Assembly: GCF_048007105.1 (NCBI RefSeq)
Contig: NZ_CP180352.1
Coordinates: 496,001 to 560,000 of the forward strand
DNA from: Minwuia sp048007105
Lineage (GTDB): Bacteria; Pseudomonadota; Alphaproteobacteria; Minwuiales; Minwuiaceae
Length of the DNA: 64,000 bases
Reading direction: 5' to 3'
Shown: positions 8,514 to 16,142 of the stretch, piece after piece
How the letters are laid out: every line of letters begins with the position of its first letter
Numbering within the stretch: position 1 is the stretch's first letter
Notes under the pieces: model-generated
The model's input: the letters and a program-made list of their open reading frames with translations, nothing else
Databases searched by the model: none
Told to the model about the DNA's origin: nothing
Position numbers and translations under genes: made by a program

Positions 8514-9074
8514 CTACTGCGGATAGAACTCGACACGCCTGTTTCGACTGTCTGTGCCAGGCGTAAACGCCGGTCGCGTCTCCCCCAGACCGGTCGCCGA
8601 CACACGATCCTCCGCGATCGAGTGGACGTAGATTAGGTAGTTTCGAACACTGATGGCGCGGCTCACCGATAGACGCTGGTTGTATTCAGCATTTCCTGAG
8701 GCATCGGCATGCCCAACGATCTTGATTCCTAGTTCCGGATTTCTCTGGAGCGCCAGCCCCAGGTTATCAAGGTGCTGCTCGTACTTTGGCTCTACCTGCG
8801 CGCTGTTCAGCGAGAACTCAATATTCATGGCGAGGCCACTAGAGCCAGAGTTAGCCAAACTATCTGGTGTTTCTTTTTCGACGACGTTTCTGGGCCGAAT
8901 TCCCCTCGTCAGCATCTTCGGCTCAACCGGCTTCCCCATCAAGACAGTTTCGATCTCATCGACGCTGGGCGCGCGATCAAAAAATACGTAGAGCCTCTCT
9001 TCCGCATGCGCCTCATTCTGAAAGATCACAACGGTTAGCAGCATTGCCGCGCACACAAGCCAAAATCTATTCAT
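8514..9074 (-). CDS. OmpA-family peptidoglycan-binding protein
   Basis: 186 residues. A signal peptide (MNRFWLVCAAMLLTVVIF...NEAHA) is followed by a linker and a C-terminal OmpA domain, with IKIVGHADASGNAEYNQRLSVSRA and SRNRRVEFYP containing the Asp and Arg that bind meso-diaminopimelate. The N-terminal 80 residues do not form a barrel, so this is a periplasmic, wall-anchoring protein rather than a porin. It lies in the middle of a same-strand cluster with a CsgG-like channel and repeat proteins, and probably tethers that machine to the cell wall (inference). Family assignment is firm. Confidence 0.85.
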   Translation of the reverse strand: MNRFWLVCAAMLLTVVIFQNEAHAEERLYVFFDRAPSVDEIETVLMGKPVEPKMLTRGIRPRNVVEKETPDSLANSGSSGLAMNIEFSLNSAQVEPKYEQHLDNLGLALQRNPELGIKIVGHADASGNAEYNQRLSVSRAISVRNYLIYVHSIAEDRVSATGLGETRPAFTPGTDSRNRRVEFYPQ

Positions 9075-9111
9075 AACACCGCCCTTTCTCGTATTTCCCC
9101 TCGAATTTTAG

Positions 9112-10491
9112 CTAGTCCACCCGATGGCGCTTATCTGTGTATAGATAACACATTGCGCCCCATAGATCGTATCTCGGAGGACAACGCCCTTTGTCACTCG
9201 GGACAACATTCTGCGTACACCAGCCACGATGAAACATGATGCAACACTTGCCATCGCGGTGCCCGACACACCCTTCCGCACCGACCCTAAGGCTACCCCG
9301 AGGATTAATCACGTCACCACCAACAAAGGCGTTGCTGTCTGATCCCACCTTGGTCTCGGCGCTGCCCCCTTGACGCGCGCTGGTGATTACGTTTCCGCCC
9401 ACATAGGCGCTCGTATTCCCACCATTACTCACGCCGACTTCAGTGTTGGCATCACCTTGCGTCACAACATCACCCCGAACATAGGCAGAAGCTCTTCCGC
9501 CACCGGAGACCTTTCCGACTGTCGTCGATGCCGACTCGCCTGAACGCGCTGTTGTTACGATGTTACCGCCCACAGACGCATCGACACGTCCCGCACCGTC
9601 AGCCACCCCGGCTTCGGTTGTTGCAGAGGCATTTGAACCTCTCGCGATCGTGGAGACGTTGTTGGTTCGTACGGTGATTGTTACATCCCCACCATCGTTT
9701 CCTCTAGCCGTTCCGATATCCGTCTGTGCTGAAGCATTGTTTCCCCGGGCAATGTTATTCACATCATCCGTCGATGCCTGGATCCGTACATTGCCAACCC
9801 GAACACCATTGCCAGCTCCGGGACCTGCCGGACCGCTTTTGCCTATGGTTTGGATTGTTGGACGTGGTTGCCCGCCAGTGAGTTTCCCTTCGACCCAATT
9901 CGATAGTCGATCGATTCCCTTCGACGCCCCGTAACTGCAGGCGAGATATACCACAAAAAACGTTGCGCCCCCCCCTATTGGAGTCGTCAAAGCGCCCGCT
10001 GCAAACCCGCTCTTGGCCGCAATTGGTGCACATGCGTACTTTCCCACGACGAACTTCGAGGCGGCCGCGGTCGCCTCGACTGCAGCGCCAGTCTTGCCGC
10101 TTCTCTCGAAACCTTCCCTGATTGCAAGCCCACCATTCAAGACTGTCAGGACGTTACCAGCCTTACCAAGCAACTTGCTTGCCTGCTGCAATTGACCAGC
10201 GCTTTCGACTAGCCGGAACTTTGCCCCTGCCCGTGCTCCCTTTTGCATTTCTTCGAGATAGAATTGATAATTGGCGAGCTTACCGCCTTCCACTGCGGCC
10301 TTAGCGACCTTGTTAAGTTCAGAAAGTACCTTCGTTGCATCTTTCGACCATTCCACCACAACATCCGGCCGCTCAGCCTTCGACTGGGCAAGTGCGGTCG
10401 AGTTTGCGGACACTATCGAAGCGATGAACAGACAAAATACGCCAACGCTGCGTAAAAATAATGCCGATCGGTTTTTGTAGATCCTACTCAT
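9112..10491 (-). CDS. Secreted curlin-like repeat protein with Cys-rich C-terminus
   Basis: 459 residues from the ATG at 10491, which overlaps the previous stop as ATGAGTAG; the open frame extends 17 codons further but without a leader. The signal peptide ends near STALAQ. Residues about 40-190 are helical with a hydrophobic, Gly/Ala-rich hairpin (FAAGALTTPIGGGATFFVVY). Residues about 225-400 are strand-turn repeats, among them DDVNNIARGNNASAQTDIG, NNVSTIARGSNASATTEAG, VGGNIVTTARSGESASTTVG and VGGNVITSARQGGSAETKVG. A 60-residue tail carries six to seven cysteines (CVGHRDGKCCIMFHRGWC). The repeats resemble amyloid subunits of the curlin/HfaA type in layout (regular Asn/Gly/Ser turns, alternating strands), and a CsgG-like gene is in the same operon. 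Function as a secreted fibre or adhesin is inferred; no exact family was recognised. Confidence 0.6.
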   Translation of the reverse strand: MSRIYKNRSALFLRSVGVFCLFIASIVSANSTALAQSKAERPDVVVEWSKDATKVLSELNKVAKAAVEGGKLANYQFYLEEMQKGARAGAKFRLVESAGQLQQASKLLGKAGNVLTVLNGGLAIREGFERSGKTGAAVEATAAASKFVVGKYACAPIAAKSGFAAGALTTPIGGGATFFVVYLACSYGASKGIDRLSNWVEGKLTGGQPRPTIQTIGKSGPAGPGAGNGVRVGNVRIQASTDDVNNIARGNNASAQTDIGTARGNDGGDVTITVRTNNVSTIARGSNASATTEAGVADGAGRVDASVGGNIVTTARSGESASTTVGKVSGGGRASAYVRGDVVTQGDANTEVGVSNGGNTSAYVGGNVITSARQGGSAETKVGSDSNAFVGGDVINPRGSLRVGAEGCVGHRDGKCCIMFHRGWCTQNVVPSDKGRCPPRYDLWGAMCYLYTDKRHRVD

Positions 10492-11569
10492 CGATGGCGT
10501 CAAACGGTGCCAGAAGCTGAAGCTCCTGCGTGCCGCCTCCATTCTTTGCCTCGATCACAACAAAAATTCGCGGCGTCGCGACAGAGGTGGCAATTACAGC
10601 GAATCCCTGATCTGAGATTAAAGCAGCTGCCGGCAGTAGCGAGACGCGTGTCAACTCGGGTAGTGCGATAGTCTCCTGCGCAAGAAGCAACGCGTCTTTT
10701 CCAACTGGCAAACCTGCAAGGATATCAGACTTACCGTCTGCGATCCTTGCCAGAAGCGTATCAACCAATTGAGCCCGTTCTGGCTCAATGGCGGCTTCTG
10801 CCAAGGACGACGCCATCAGGGCAGTGCGCACATGCAACAGTCGAAACGCAACGCGCTGCCTGACCCGAGAAGGCGACAAGGCCTGATCCTGCCCTGGGTT
10901 CTTCAGAAACCGGCTCTCGAACTTAGCGACAGCTGCTCGGCTTTGGGACTGTATGGATTCGACCAAACCCAGCGATTGCCAACTCGATACCCAACGCGGG
11001 TGTGGATCAATCTCCGAAAGACCTGTCTGTCCGGATTCCAAAATTTGGGAGAATGTGACGTCCACCGCTGTGATCTGCGGCACCCGTGCTGTCTTGTCCC
11101 ATTGGGTCAGAAGCCAGATATCCAATAACGGGCTATAGAACCCAACAACCGGACGACGGCTTTCAATATTTCCCGGCACAATAACCGCCGTCTCAAAAAA
11201 GGATTGCCAGATCGCTACATCCAATTCGGGACCTTCACCGGAAATATTGTTGGGCCACACGCTATTGTCCGCGCCAAACAGGTCAGAAATCCGCTCCGAA
11301 TCGCTACGCCCCACGGCTTGCATCATAGAAGCCACAGTTACGACCCGACCCTCTGGCTCCAACTCAACCAGCATTTGTGCAAGGCCCTCCGGGGAAAGGG
11401 CCGAGGCCCCGCTGCTCTCCTCCCCCGTCTGTGCAGCCACCACAGTCGTTGTCCCAATACCAATTGGAATGGCGACAGCCAGACCCTGAATAAAGAGCCA
11501 AACAGCCATTGCGACATGAGCTCGATGTTTGGCCATGACTTGAAAAAAGGCGATCACAGCAGCACTCAC
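10484..11569 (-). CDS. Exported protein of unknown function in CsgG-like cluster
   Basis: 361 residues. A hydrophobic leader (AMAVWLFIQGLAVAIPIGIG, then VVAAQTGEE) suggests export, preceded by a longer than usual basic n-region (start may be internal, at MAKHRAH or MAVWLF). The rest is soluble and mixed alpha/beta, with LFGADNSVWPNNIS and PVVGFYSPLLDIWLL early and no repeats. No domain was recognised. Its start overlaps the preceding stop by 4 bases and its stop overlaps the next start, so it is translationally coupled on both sides and likely acts with its neighbours, for example as a periplasmic assembly factor. Confidence 0.6.
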   Translation of the reverse strand: MSAAVIAFFQVMAKHRAHVAMAVWLFIQGLAVAIPIGIGTTTVVAAQTGEESSGASALSPEGLAQMLVELEPEGRVVTVASMMQAVGRSDSERISDLFGADNSVWPNNISGEGPELDVAIWQSFFETAVIVPGNIESRRPVVGFYSPLLDIWLLTQWDKTARVPQITAVDVTFSQILESGQTGLSEIDPHPRWVSSWQSLGLVESIQSQSRAAVAKFESRFLKNPGQDQALSPSRVRQRVAFRLLHVRTALMASSLAEAAIEPERAQLVDTLLARIADGKSDILAGLPVGKDALLLAQETIALPELTRVSLLPAAALISDQGFAVIATSVATPRIFVVIEAKNGGGTQELQLLAPFDAIDE

Positions 11570-12411
11570 CGAAATATCAGTACATTTGGGACGAAATGCG
11601 CCCGATCCACGGCTCTCAATGCCGTCTCTCTTAGGCGTACAAGATCCGCGCTAGTGTGCTCATCACCACCGCCCGACACTACAACAATTGTCCGGTCACC
11701 ACGGTCGAGCGCCCGGATAAGTGCTTCATTGGCTCGCTTCGCGAACGCCCGGTCGATCGCCTCACGCCCCCTCATTCTCCGCCGTTCCTGAAATGCCGGC
11801 GAGCCCGTGAAGGCCACAACACTGTTCAGAACAAACACCCCGCTCTCGGCTGTATCAATCTGAGCCTCAAGCAATCTCTTGCGGTCCGCTGAATTTGAGG
11901 ACGTTCCCACTTGCTGAGCCGGTTGAATATTTGTCTGCCCGCCGACAATTATTGTTGCCTGACCTTTACCAACTGCTTCGATGGAACTCTCGCGGAGCCG
12001 CGCCTCATCCGCACGATTTATCCCCTGATTGCCGCCATCAGCGGCTGTCGAACTCCCCACAACAATCCGTGCAGTGCTCCCCACTCCGGCATCGATGATC
12101 GCCTCTGATCTACGTTTTGAAGCAGCTTGGTTGATGGCACGTTGGGCAGAAGGACCGGGACGATCGTGCAGAGGCACTGTTGCTGATGGCCCTGCCGTCC
12201 CACCCGACCGAGGCACGATACCTGTTGGACATCCCGCATCGCCGTCACAGATCACCTTGCCCTCGCCGCCCTGGCTCTGTGCAATTGCCTTTGATACTGG
12301 AAGCGCTCCAGCTACAAGAAACGATCCGGACAGAGCGAGCGCGACACGCCGGAGATTTGAACCGGTTCGTATCACGTTCGGCAGAAATCCGTCAGATTCA
12401 TTGCACGACAT
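11566..12411 (-). CDS. Exported protein with helix-strand tandem repeats
   Basis: 281 residues. The leader is hydrophobic (VALALSGSFLVAGALPVSKA, then IAQ). The mature protein contains about five imperfect repeats of an amphipathic helix followed by a short strand ending in a Gly turn: RRSEAIIDAGVGSTARIVVG, RLRESSIEAVGKGQATIIVG, RLLEAQIDTAESGVFVLNSV, ANEALIRALDRGDRTIVVVS, and RLRETALRAVDRAHFVPNVL. Such regular repeats would build a solenoid. No known family was recognised. The start overlaps the end of the CsgG-like gene by 14 bases and the stop overlaps the next start by 4, indicating tight coupling. A secreted subunit or chaperone of the cluster is the likely role (inference). Confidence 0.6.
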   Translation of the reverse strand: MSCNESDGFLPNVIRTGSNLRRVALALSGSFLVAGALPVSKAIAQSQGGEGKVICDGDAGCPTGIVPRSGGTAGPSATVPLHDRPGPSAQRAINQAASKRRSEAIIDAGVGSTARIVVGSSTAADGGNQGINRADEARLRESSIEAVGKGQATIIVGGQTNIQPAQQVGTSSNSADRKRLLEAQIDTAESGVFVLNSVVAFTGSPAFQERRRMRGREAIDRAFAKRANEALIRALDRGDRTIVVVSGGGDEHTSADLVRLRETALRAVDRAHFVPNVLIFR

Positions 12412-13942
12412 AGCGGAGCACTTTCACCGAAGATCGGAGCTGATCTGCCAAAAGGTGTTGATCGACAACTTCCGCCAACCCACTTGCACTCGCCAGCGGT
12501 GTCAAATCCGGCTCTTTAAGAACTCGCGGCCTCTTGTTTTCCGGGTATTCGCCTTGAACTGCGATGCAGCCGACCGCTTCTTCAGAACCTGCATGGCCCA
12601 AGACGATGTCGAAGCCATCCTCTGAAGACGGAAATTTTACAGGATTGCTGAATGAGATCTTGCTCTCATCCCGGAACCGGTTCGGCAGGACCCGAACCAC
12701 TTGCTTGCGCCCGCTCTCCTGAAACTCGTAGTAGCAATAAAGCTGAGCCGGCTGACGCGAAATGACATCAAATACCACCTTATCGCCGGGCCTGAGCGCC
12801 CCCTTGGGATGCAACAATTCCAAACCAATTGGGTCACGACCACCATCGGCATCAATTGGAGTCGGTTCAATTTTCGGGGCCGCCACATCAATATTTGGAA
12901 CCACGGGCGGCGGAGCCGAAATATCAACATAACCTTGATTGGCCAGAATGTTGAACAGCTCGAAATCGATCCGACCATTCGGGATCAGGTTGCGCACCGA
13001 CTTCGCATAGTTCAAGCGGTCCCGAAATGTCCGGCTCAATACGCCTGTCGCTTCACCCCTGTACTCACCTGAGGCTATCAGCGCTCTCTGAATGAGCAGA
13101 ATCTGCTGCGCTTCTGTTAGACGATCAAATGCGGCACGGTTTTCTGCCATTGCTGTCGGACGTGTAGACCGCAGCTCCAGACAACGGCTGTATGGGACTT
13201 TGGTGAACTTGCCCATCAATTCAATCAACGAATAGTCAATCAGCGTCCTGAGCGCCTGATGCGTGCCCTCTGTCGTCGTGGAATCGAGGTTAATGGAGAT
13301 TGCGCCCTGATTGATCAAACCATCAGCGCTGGCCCCATCGCCTCGACTCACAACTGTGATAGTGTTTGTTGTGGTGACACCGCGCAAAACCTGTCTTGTT
13401 GTCAGGTCACCCACCTGGAGATCAACAGTTACGACAGAAGTAACCTGGTCTTCCGCAACACCAACGGAGAGAAAGGGAAGGCTGATCGAAGCTGAATTGG
13501 AATCTGCCGTGACGTTCCTGTCCACCTGACTAATCGAGCCGCGAATGTAGTAACGAGGCGGCACAAAACCGGAGCCTGGTGTATTGGTCGCGATCCAATG
13601 AACGGTGCTCTGGAGATCAATATCAACAAAGGTAAAGGCGCCGCTTCGCTCAGACATCTCGCCGAGAGCCGCAATCATCATGTCTCGCGTGCCCGCTGCC
13701 ACCGTACCGGTCCGATCCGGAACGCCATCGCTCGTCAAACGAATATCACGCTTGCCATATTGGGCAAGAAGGCGATCCATGCAGGCTTTCGCTTGTGAAA
13801 AGCTCGTCAGTGTCTTCGAAATAGGCGTCTTTGGCTGCGCGACAACGACAGCCGTCTCAGGGTTCGATACACAGCCCGCGGCCAACAACCCAAGCGATAC
13901 AGCCCAAACAGCCCACGCTTTCACCACGCCCTCCTGCATCAT
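12398..13942 (-). CDS. CsgG-like lipoprotein with DUF4384 domain
   Basis: 514 residues. The lipobox LLAAGC places the acylated Cys at 24. Residues about 50-265 resemble the CsgG/HfaB outer-membrane secretion channel: GVPDRTGTVAAGTRDMMIAA, SERSGAFTFVDID, a PRYYIRGSISQVDRN strand, then VVTVDLQVGDLTTRQVLRG and a helix HQALRTLIDYSLIELMG, matching the order and character of CsgG strands. Residues about 280-345 resemble a peptidoglycan-binding-like helical unit (LIQRALIASGEYRGEATGVLSRTF). Residues about 375-480 match DUF4384 (LRPGDKVVFDVISRQPAQLY, VRVLPNRF). CsgG forms a nonameric pore that exports unfolded amyloid subunits. Its neighbours are repeat proteins with Sec leaders, as expected for type VIII secretion. 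The CsgG match is by pattern, not alignment, and is good but not certain. Confidence 0.7.
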   Translation of the reverse strand: MMQEGVVKAWAVWAVSLGLLAAGCVSNPETAVVVAQPKTPISKTLTSFSQAKACMDRLLAQYGKRDIRLTSDGVPDRTGTVAAGTRDMMIAALGEMSERSGAFTFVDIDLQSTVHWIATNTPGSGFVPPRYYIRGSISQVDRNVTADSNSASISLPFLSVGVAEDQVTSVVTVDLQVGDLTTRQVLRGVTTTNTITVVSRGDGASADGLINQGAISINLDSTTTEGTHQALRTLIDYSLIELMGKFTKVPYSRCLELRSTRPTAMAENRAAFDRLTEAQQILLIQRALIASGEYRGEATGVLSRTFRDRLNYAKSVRNLIPNGRIDFELFNILANQGYVDISAPPPVVPNIDVAAPKIEPTPIDADGGRDPIGLELLHPKGALRPGDKVVFDVISRQPAQLYCYYEFQESGRKQVVRVLPNRFRDESKISFSNPVKFPSSEDGFDIVLGHAGSEEAVGCIAVQGEYPENKRPRVLKEPDLTPLASASGLAEVVDQHLLADQLRSSVKVLRYVVQ

Positions 13943-13984
13943 TTAGGCCGAAGTGCCCGAGACCTCTCAGCCTCCAGCCACTTT

Positions 13985-14341
13985 CTACCGGCAATCAATC
14001 ACGACATCGCCGGTGATGACAGTGTTTTGCTCCTGTCCTGCACGACTGTTCCGATTGACCCTGCTGCGCGCCTGCGAAAGCGGGTCGGGCGTTCTGGAAG
14101 TACCAATCTCCCCTGCGCAAGGTTGGCGTTTGGCACTAGGTAACAGACCGTCACCGCCCTGCCTACGTCCCTCAAGACGCGCCTTGCCGATCAGCTTGTC
14201 ACGCTTTGCGGCAGAACCTGCCGGCACGGTCTCGCGAGTGGTGATGTTCTGAGCGTCCGCATTCTGGATCGAAGTCGCCTCCAGAACAAACAGAACCGCG
14301 AATACCACCGAAACGACAAGAGCACTTTTTTTAACTACCAT
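13985..14341 (-). CDS. Small exported basic protein with curlin-like C-terminus
   Basis: 118 residues from the ATG at 14341 (MVVKKSALVVSVVFAVLFVL), preferred over the ATG at 14380 because GGGAG sits 8 bases upstream. The signal peptide ends near NADAQ. The mature region is basic and polar (RDKLIGKARLEGRRQ, SQARSRVNRNSRAGQEQ) and ends with NTVITGDVVIDCR, reminiscent of the VGGDV strand in the neighbouring proteins. Two cysteines (in RQPCAGE and at the penultimate position) could form a disulfide. Function unknown; probably part of the same secreted structure. Confidence 0.55.
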   Translation of the reverse strand: MVVKKSALVVSVVFAVLFVLEATSIQNADAQNITTRETVPAGSAAKRDKLIGKARLEGRRQGGDGLLPSAKRQPCAGEIGTSRTPDPLSQARSRVNRNSRAGQEQNTVITGDVVIDCR

Positions 14342-14421
14342 CCACCAAACTCCCATTTGGTTCAGACGGTTAGTCTGCAATCAACGCGGCCAATCGACCC
14401 CGTCTTCAAGAACTAGCGGAA

Positions 14422-14730
14422 TTAGTTACATGATGCAGAGGTGATAGAACCGACATTGGTATTGCCGCAGGCACCCTTGCCATCGACAACGTTGGTGACG
14501 TTGCCTGTTTCGACATCCTGCTTCACGTCACCGCCAACAGTAACATCACCAGAAATCGAGCCCACATTAACCTCGCCACGGGCGTCCTGACCAGTTACCG
14601 AGTTGGTCACATCCCCCGTTCGAACGCGCTGCTCAACATCACCACCGACAACCACGCCGCCTTGCTGCTGCGCAGTCGCAGCTGTGGAAACTGCTGCCAC
14701 AACCAAAAAAGCACCCACAAGTATCGCTTT
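14422..14730 (-). CDS. Small curlin-like secreted repeat protein
   Basis: 102 residues from MKAILVGAFLVVAAVSTAAT (GAGGTGG ribosome-binding site 7 bases upstream; a longer frame starts at 14772). After the signal peptide come two clear repeats: VVVGGDVEQRVRTGDVTNSV with ARGEVNVGSISGD, then VTVGGDVKQDVETGNVTNVV with ACGNTNVGSITS. The two-fold VGGDV-x-Q-x(3)-TG-x-V-T-N pattern, with Gln/Asn/Gly at regular spacing, is like minor curli or HfaA-type amyloid subunits. Two Cys near the end may pair. Proposed as a secreted amyloid or nucleator exported by the CsgG-like protein encoded downstream (inference). Confidence 0.6.
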   Translation of the reverse strand, partial: KAILVGAFLVVAAVSTAATAQQQGGVVVGGDVEQRVRTGDVTNSVTGQDARGEVNVGSISGDVTVGGDVKQDVETGNVTNVVDGKGACGNTNVGSITSASCN

Positions 14731-14824
14731 CATATCACGCCCACCTCTCGGATTAAGCATTCCCTCCGTCAAGCCTACACACCCAACAAGGCGTGCCCCT
14801 CAAGCCTGACTATCACAGATTGTA

Positions 14825-15118
14825 CTAATCTTCCTTCCGGAGTCCATCCAGTCCCTCAACTTGGTCACAGTTTTCGTCATCGGACCGCGTCCTGCCGCCC
14901 ACGTTTCGGGGCCCTTTACCGCCAGTTTGGCCTTTCGCATCCTCGTTGATGCTGATGCAGGTGATCGCAACGGCACCGTTACGAGCTTCGGTTCGGACGA
15001 CACCGTGATCAACTGATTGCTTGACCTTGCCGCCGATCTTCACTTCGGCAAGAGAGCTCGAAGCGATCACTGAAACTAATGATGCCAAGCCAATCGTCAA
15101 AAAAGCCATAGACCGCAT
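14825..15118 (-). CDS. Small exported protein with one curlin-like repeat
   Basis: 97 residues, with a good leader (MRSMAFLTIGLASLVSVIAS, cleavage after SLA) and an AGGA ribosome-binding site. The mature start VKIGGKVKQSVDHGVVRTEA matches the VxVGGDVxQxVxTGxV repeat of the next gene once; AITCISIN follows and a charged, probably disordered tail (GGRTRSDDENCDQVEG) ends the protein. It is the first gene of the nine-gene cluster, and the insertion sequence at 15288 lies only 170 bases upstream, so the native promoter may have been affected. Confidence 0.55.
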   Translation of the reverse strand: MRSMAFLTIGLASLVSVIASSSLAEVKIGGKVKQSVDHGVVRTEARNGAVAITCISINEDAKGQTGGKGPRNVGGRTRSDDENCDQVEGLDGLRKED

Positions 15119-15287
15119 CGTTGCATCCTGATCTTAGTGTCCAACGGGCAGGATGATGGTGACAGACACATGTCGCGCCCACAATGGCATTGTCAGATCA
15201 GACCGAAAGCGCATCCGGTTCGCTCACCGCAGCCCGGCCAAGTATGCAGTCTATTCCGTACGTCAACGGCTCGACCGCGAGGCTGGC
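15119..15287. promoter_or_regulatory. Likely promoter region of the CsgG-like cluster
   Basis: A 169-base gap between the first cluster gene (minus strand) and the insertion sequence. It must hold the promoter of the cluster unless transcription starts inside the IS, which lies in the same orientation. No consensus sigma-70 element was confidently recognised. Confidence 0.3.
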
Positions 15288-16142
15288 CTGCCCCGGATCA
15301 GTGGTCCAGCCTCTATGAGAGAGTCCGGACGGTTTGAGGGTACGTTGATCTGATCGCTGGCGGCAAGATCGTGGCAGGTGCTGGCGGTCGATAGCCCAGT
15401 GAGCTGTGCGGCCTGATGGTGTTGTAGTGCTGTCGCCATCGTTCGATGAGCACCTTTGCCTCCTGTAGCGTGTAGAAGATCTCGCCGTTGAGCAGTTCGT
15501 CGCGCAGCTTGCCGTTGAAGCTCTCGTTGTAGCCGTTCTCCCAGGGCGATCCGGGTTCGATATAGAGCGTCTTCACGCCGAGCCGCGGCAGCCATTCTCT
15601 GACGGCGATGGCGGTGAACTCGGCACCATTGTCAGAGCGGATGTGGTCCGGTGGTCCATGTCGTGTGAACAGCTCGGCCAGCACGCCCAACACGTCGTCG
15701 TGGCGCAGGCGGCGGGCGACCTCGATCGCCAGGCACTCGCGGGTAAACTCGTCGATCACCGTCAGCATGCGGATGGCGCGGCCGTCATGCGTACGGTCCT
15801 GCACGAAGTCATAGGCCCAGACATGGTTCGGCCAGCTTGGTCGCAGGCGGATGCATGAGCCGTCGTTGAGCCACAGCCGTCCGCGTTTTGGCTGCTTGCT
15901 CGGTACCTTCAGCCCCTCACGCCGCCAGATCCGCCACACGCGCTTGACGTTGACGTGCCATCCCTGGGCACGCAGCAGCGCCGCGATCCGACGATAACCA
16001 TAACGGCCATACTCGGACGCCAGCTCAATGATCGCTGCGGTCAGGGCATTCTCATCGGCGCGCACGGCAGGATGCCGACGCTGCGTCGAGCGGTGCTGGC
16101 CGACCACGTGACACGCCCGTCGTTCCGATACGTCGAAGCGGG
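15288..16142 (-). mobile_element. Truncated IS3-family element (copy B), orfA side deleted
   Basis: Nearly identical to copy A through orfB, but it ends at about 16142 in the middle of the 5-prime part of orfB, where the sequence switches to a tyrosine recombinase gene. orfA and the right inverted repeat are missing. The left end starts TGGCCTGCCCCGGATCAGTG at 15288, differing from copy A over about 30 bases before returning to identity at TGAGAGAGTCCGG. The element is no longer able to move alone. The shared junction with the beheaded recombinase indicates a deletion spanning both. Confidence 0.8.
15313..16142 (-). pseudogene. IS3-family transposase OrfB, 5-prime truncated
   Basis: The largest open piece (15313-16107) covers the whole DDE core with the same motifs as copy A (YDFVQD, RSDNGAEF, SPWENGYNESFN) and differs by only a few residues (for example RRHPAVRADEN versus RRHSAVRDDEN). 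It stops with TAG after RTLS, within the terminal repeat, probably the ancestral stop. Without orfA and the frameshift window, the normal OrfAB product cannot be made. Confidence 0.8.
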
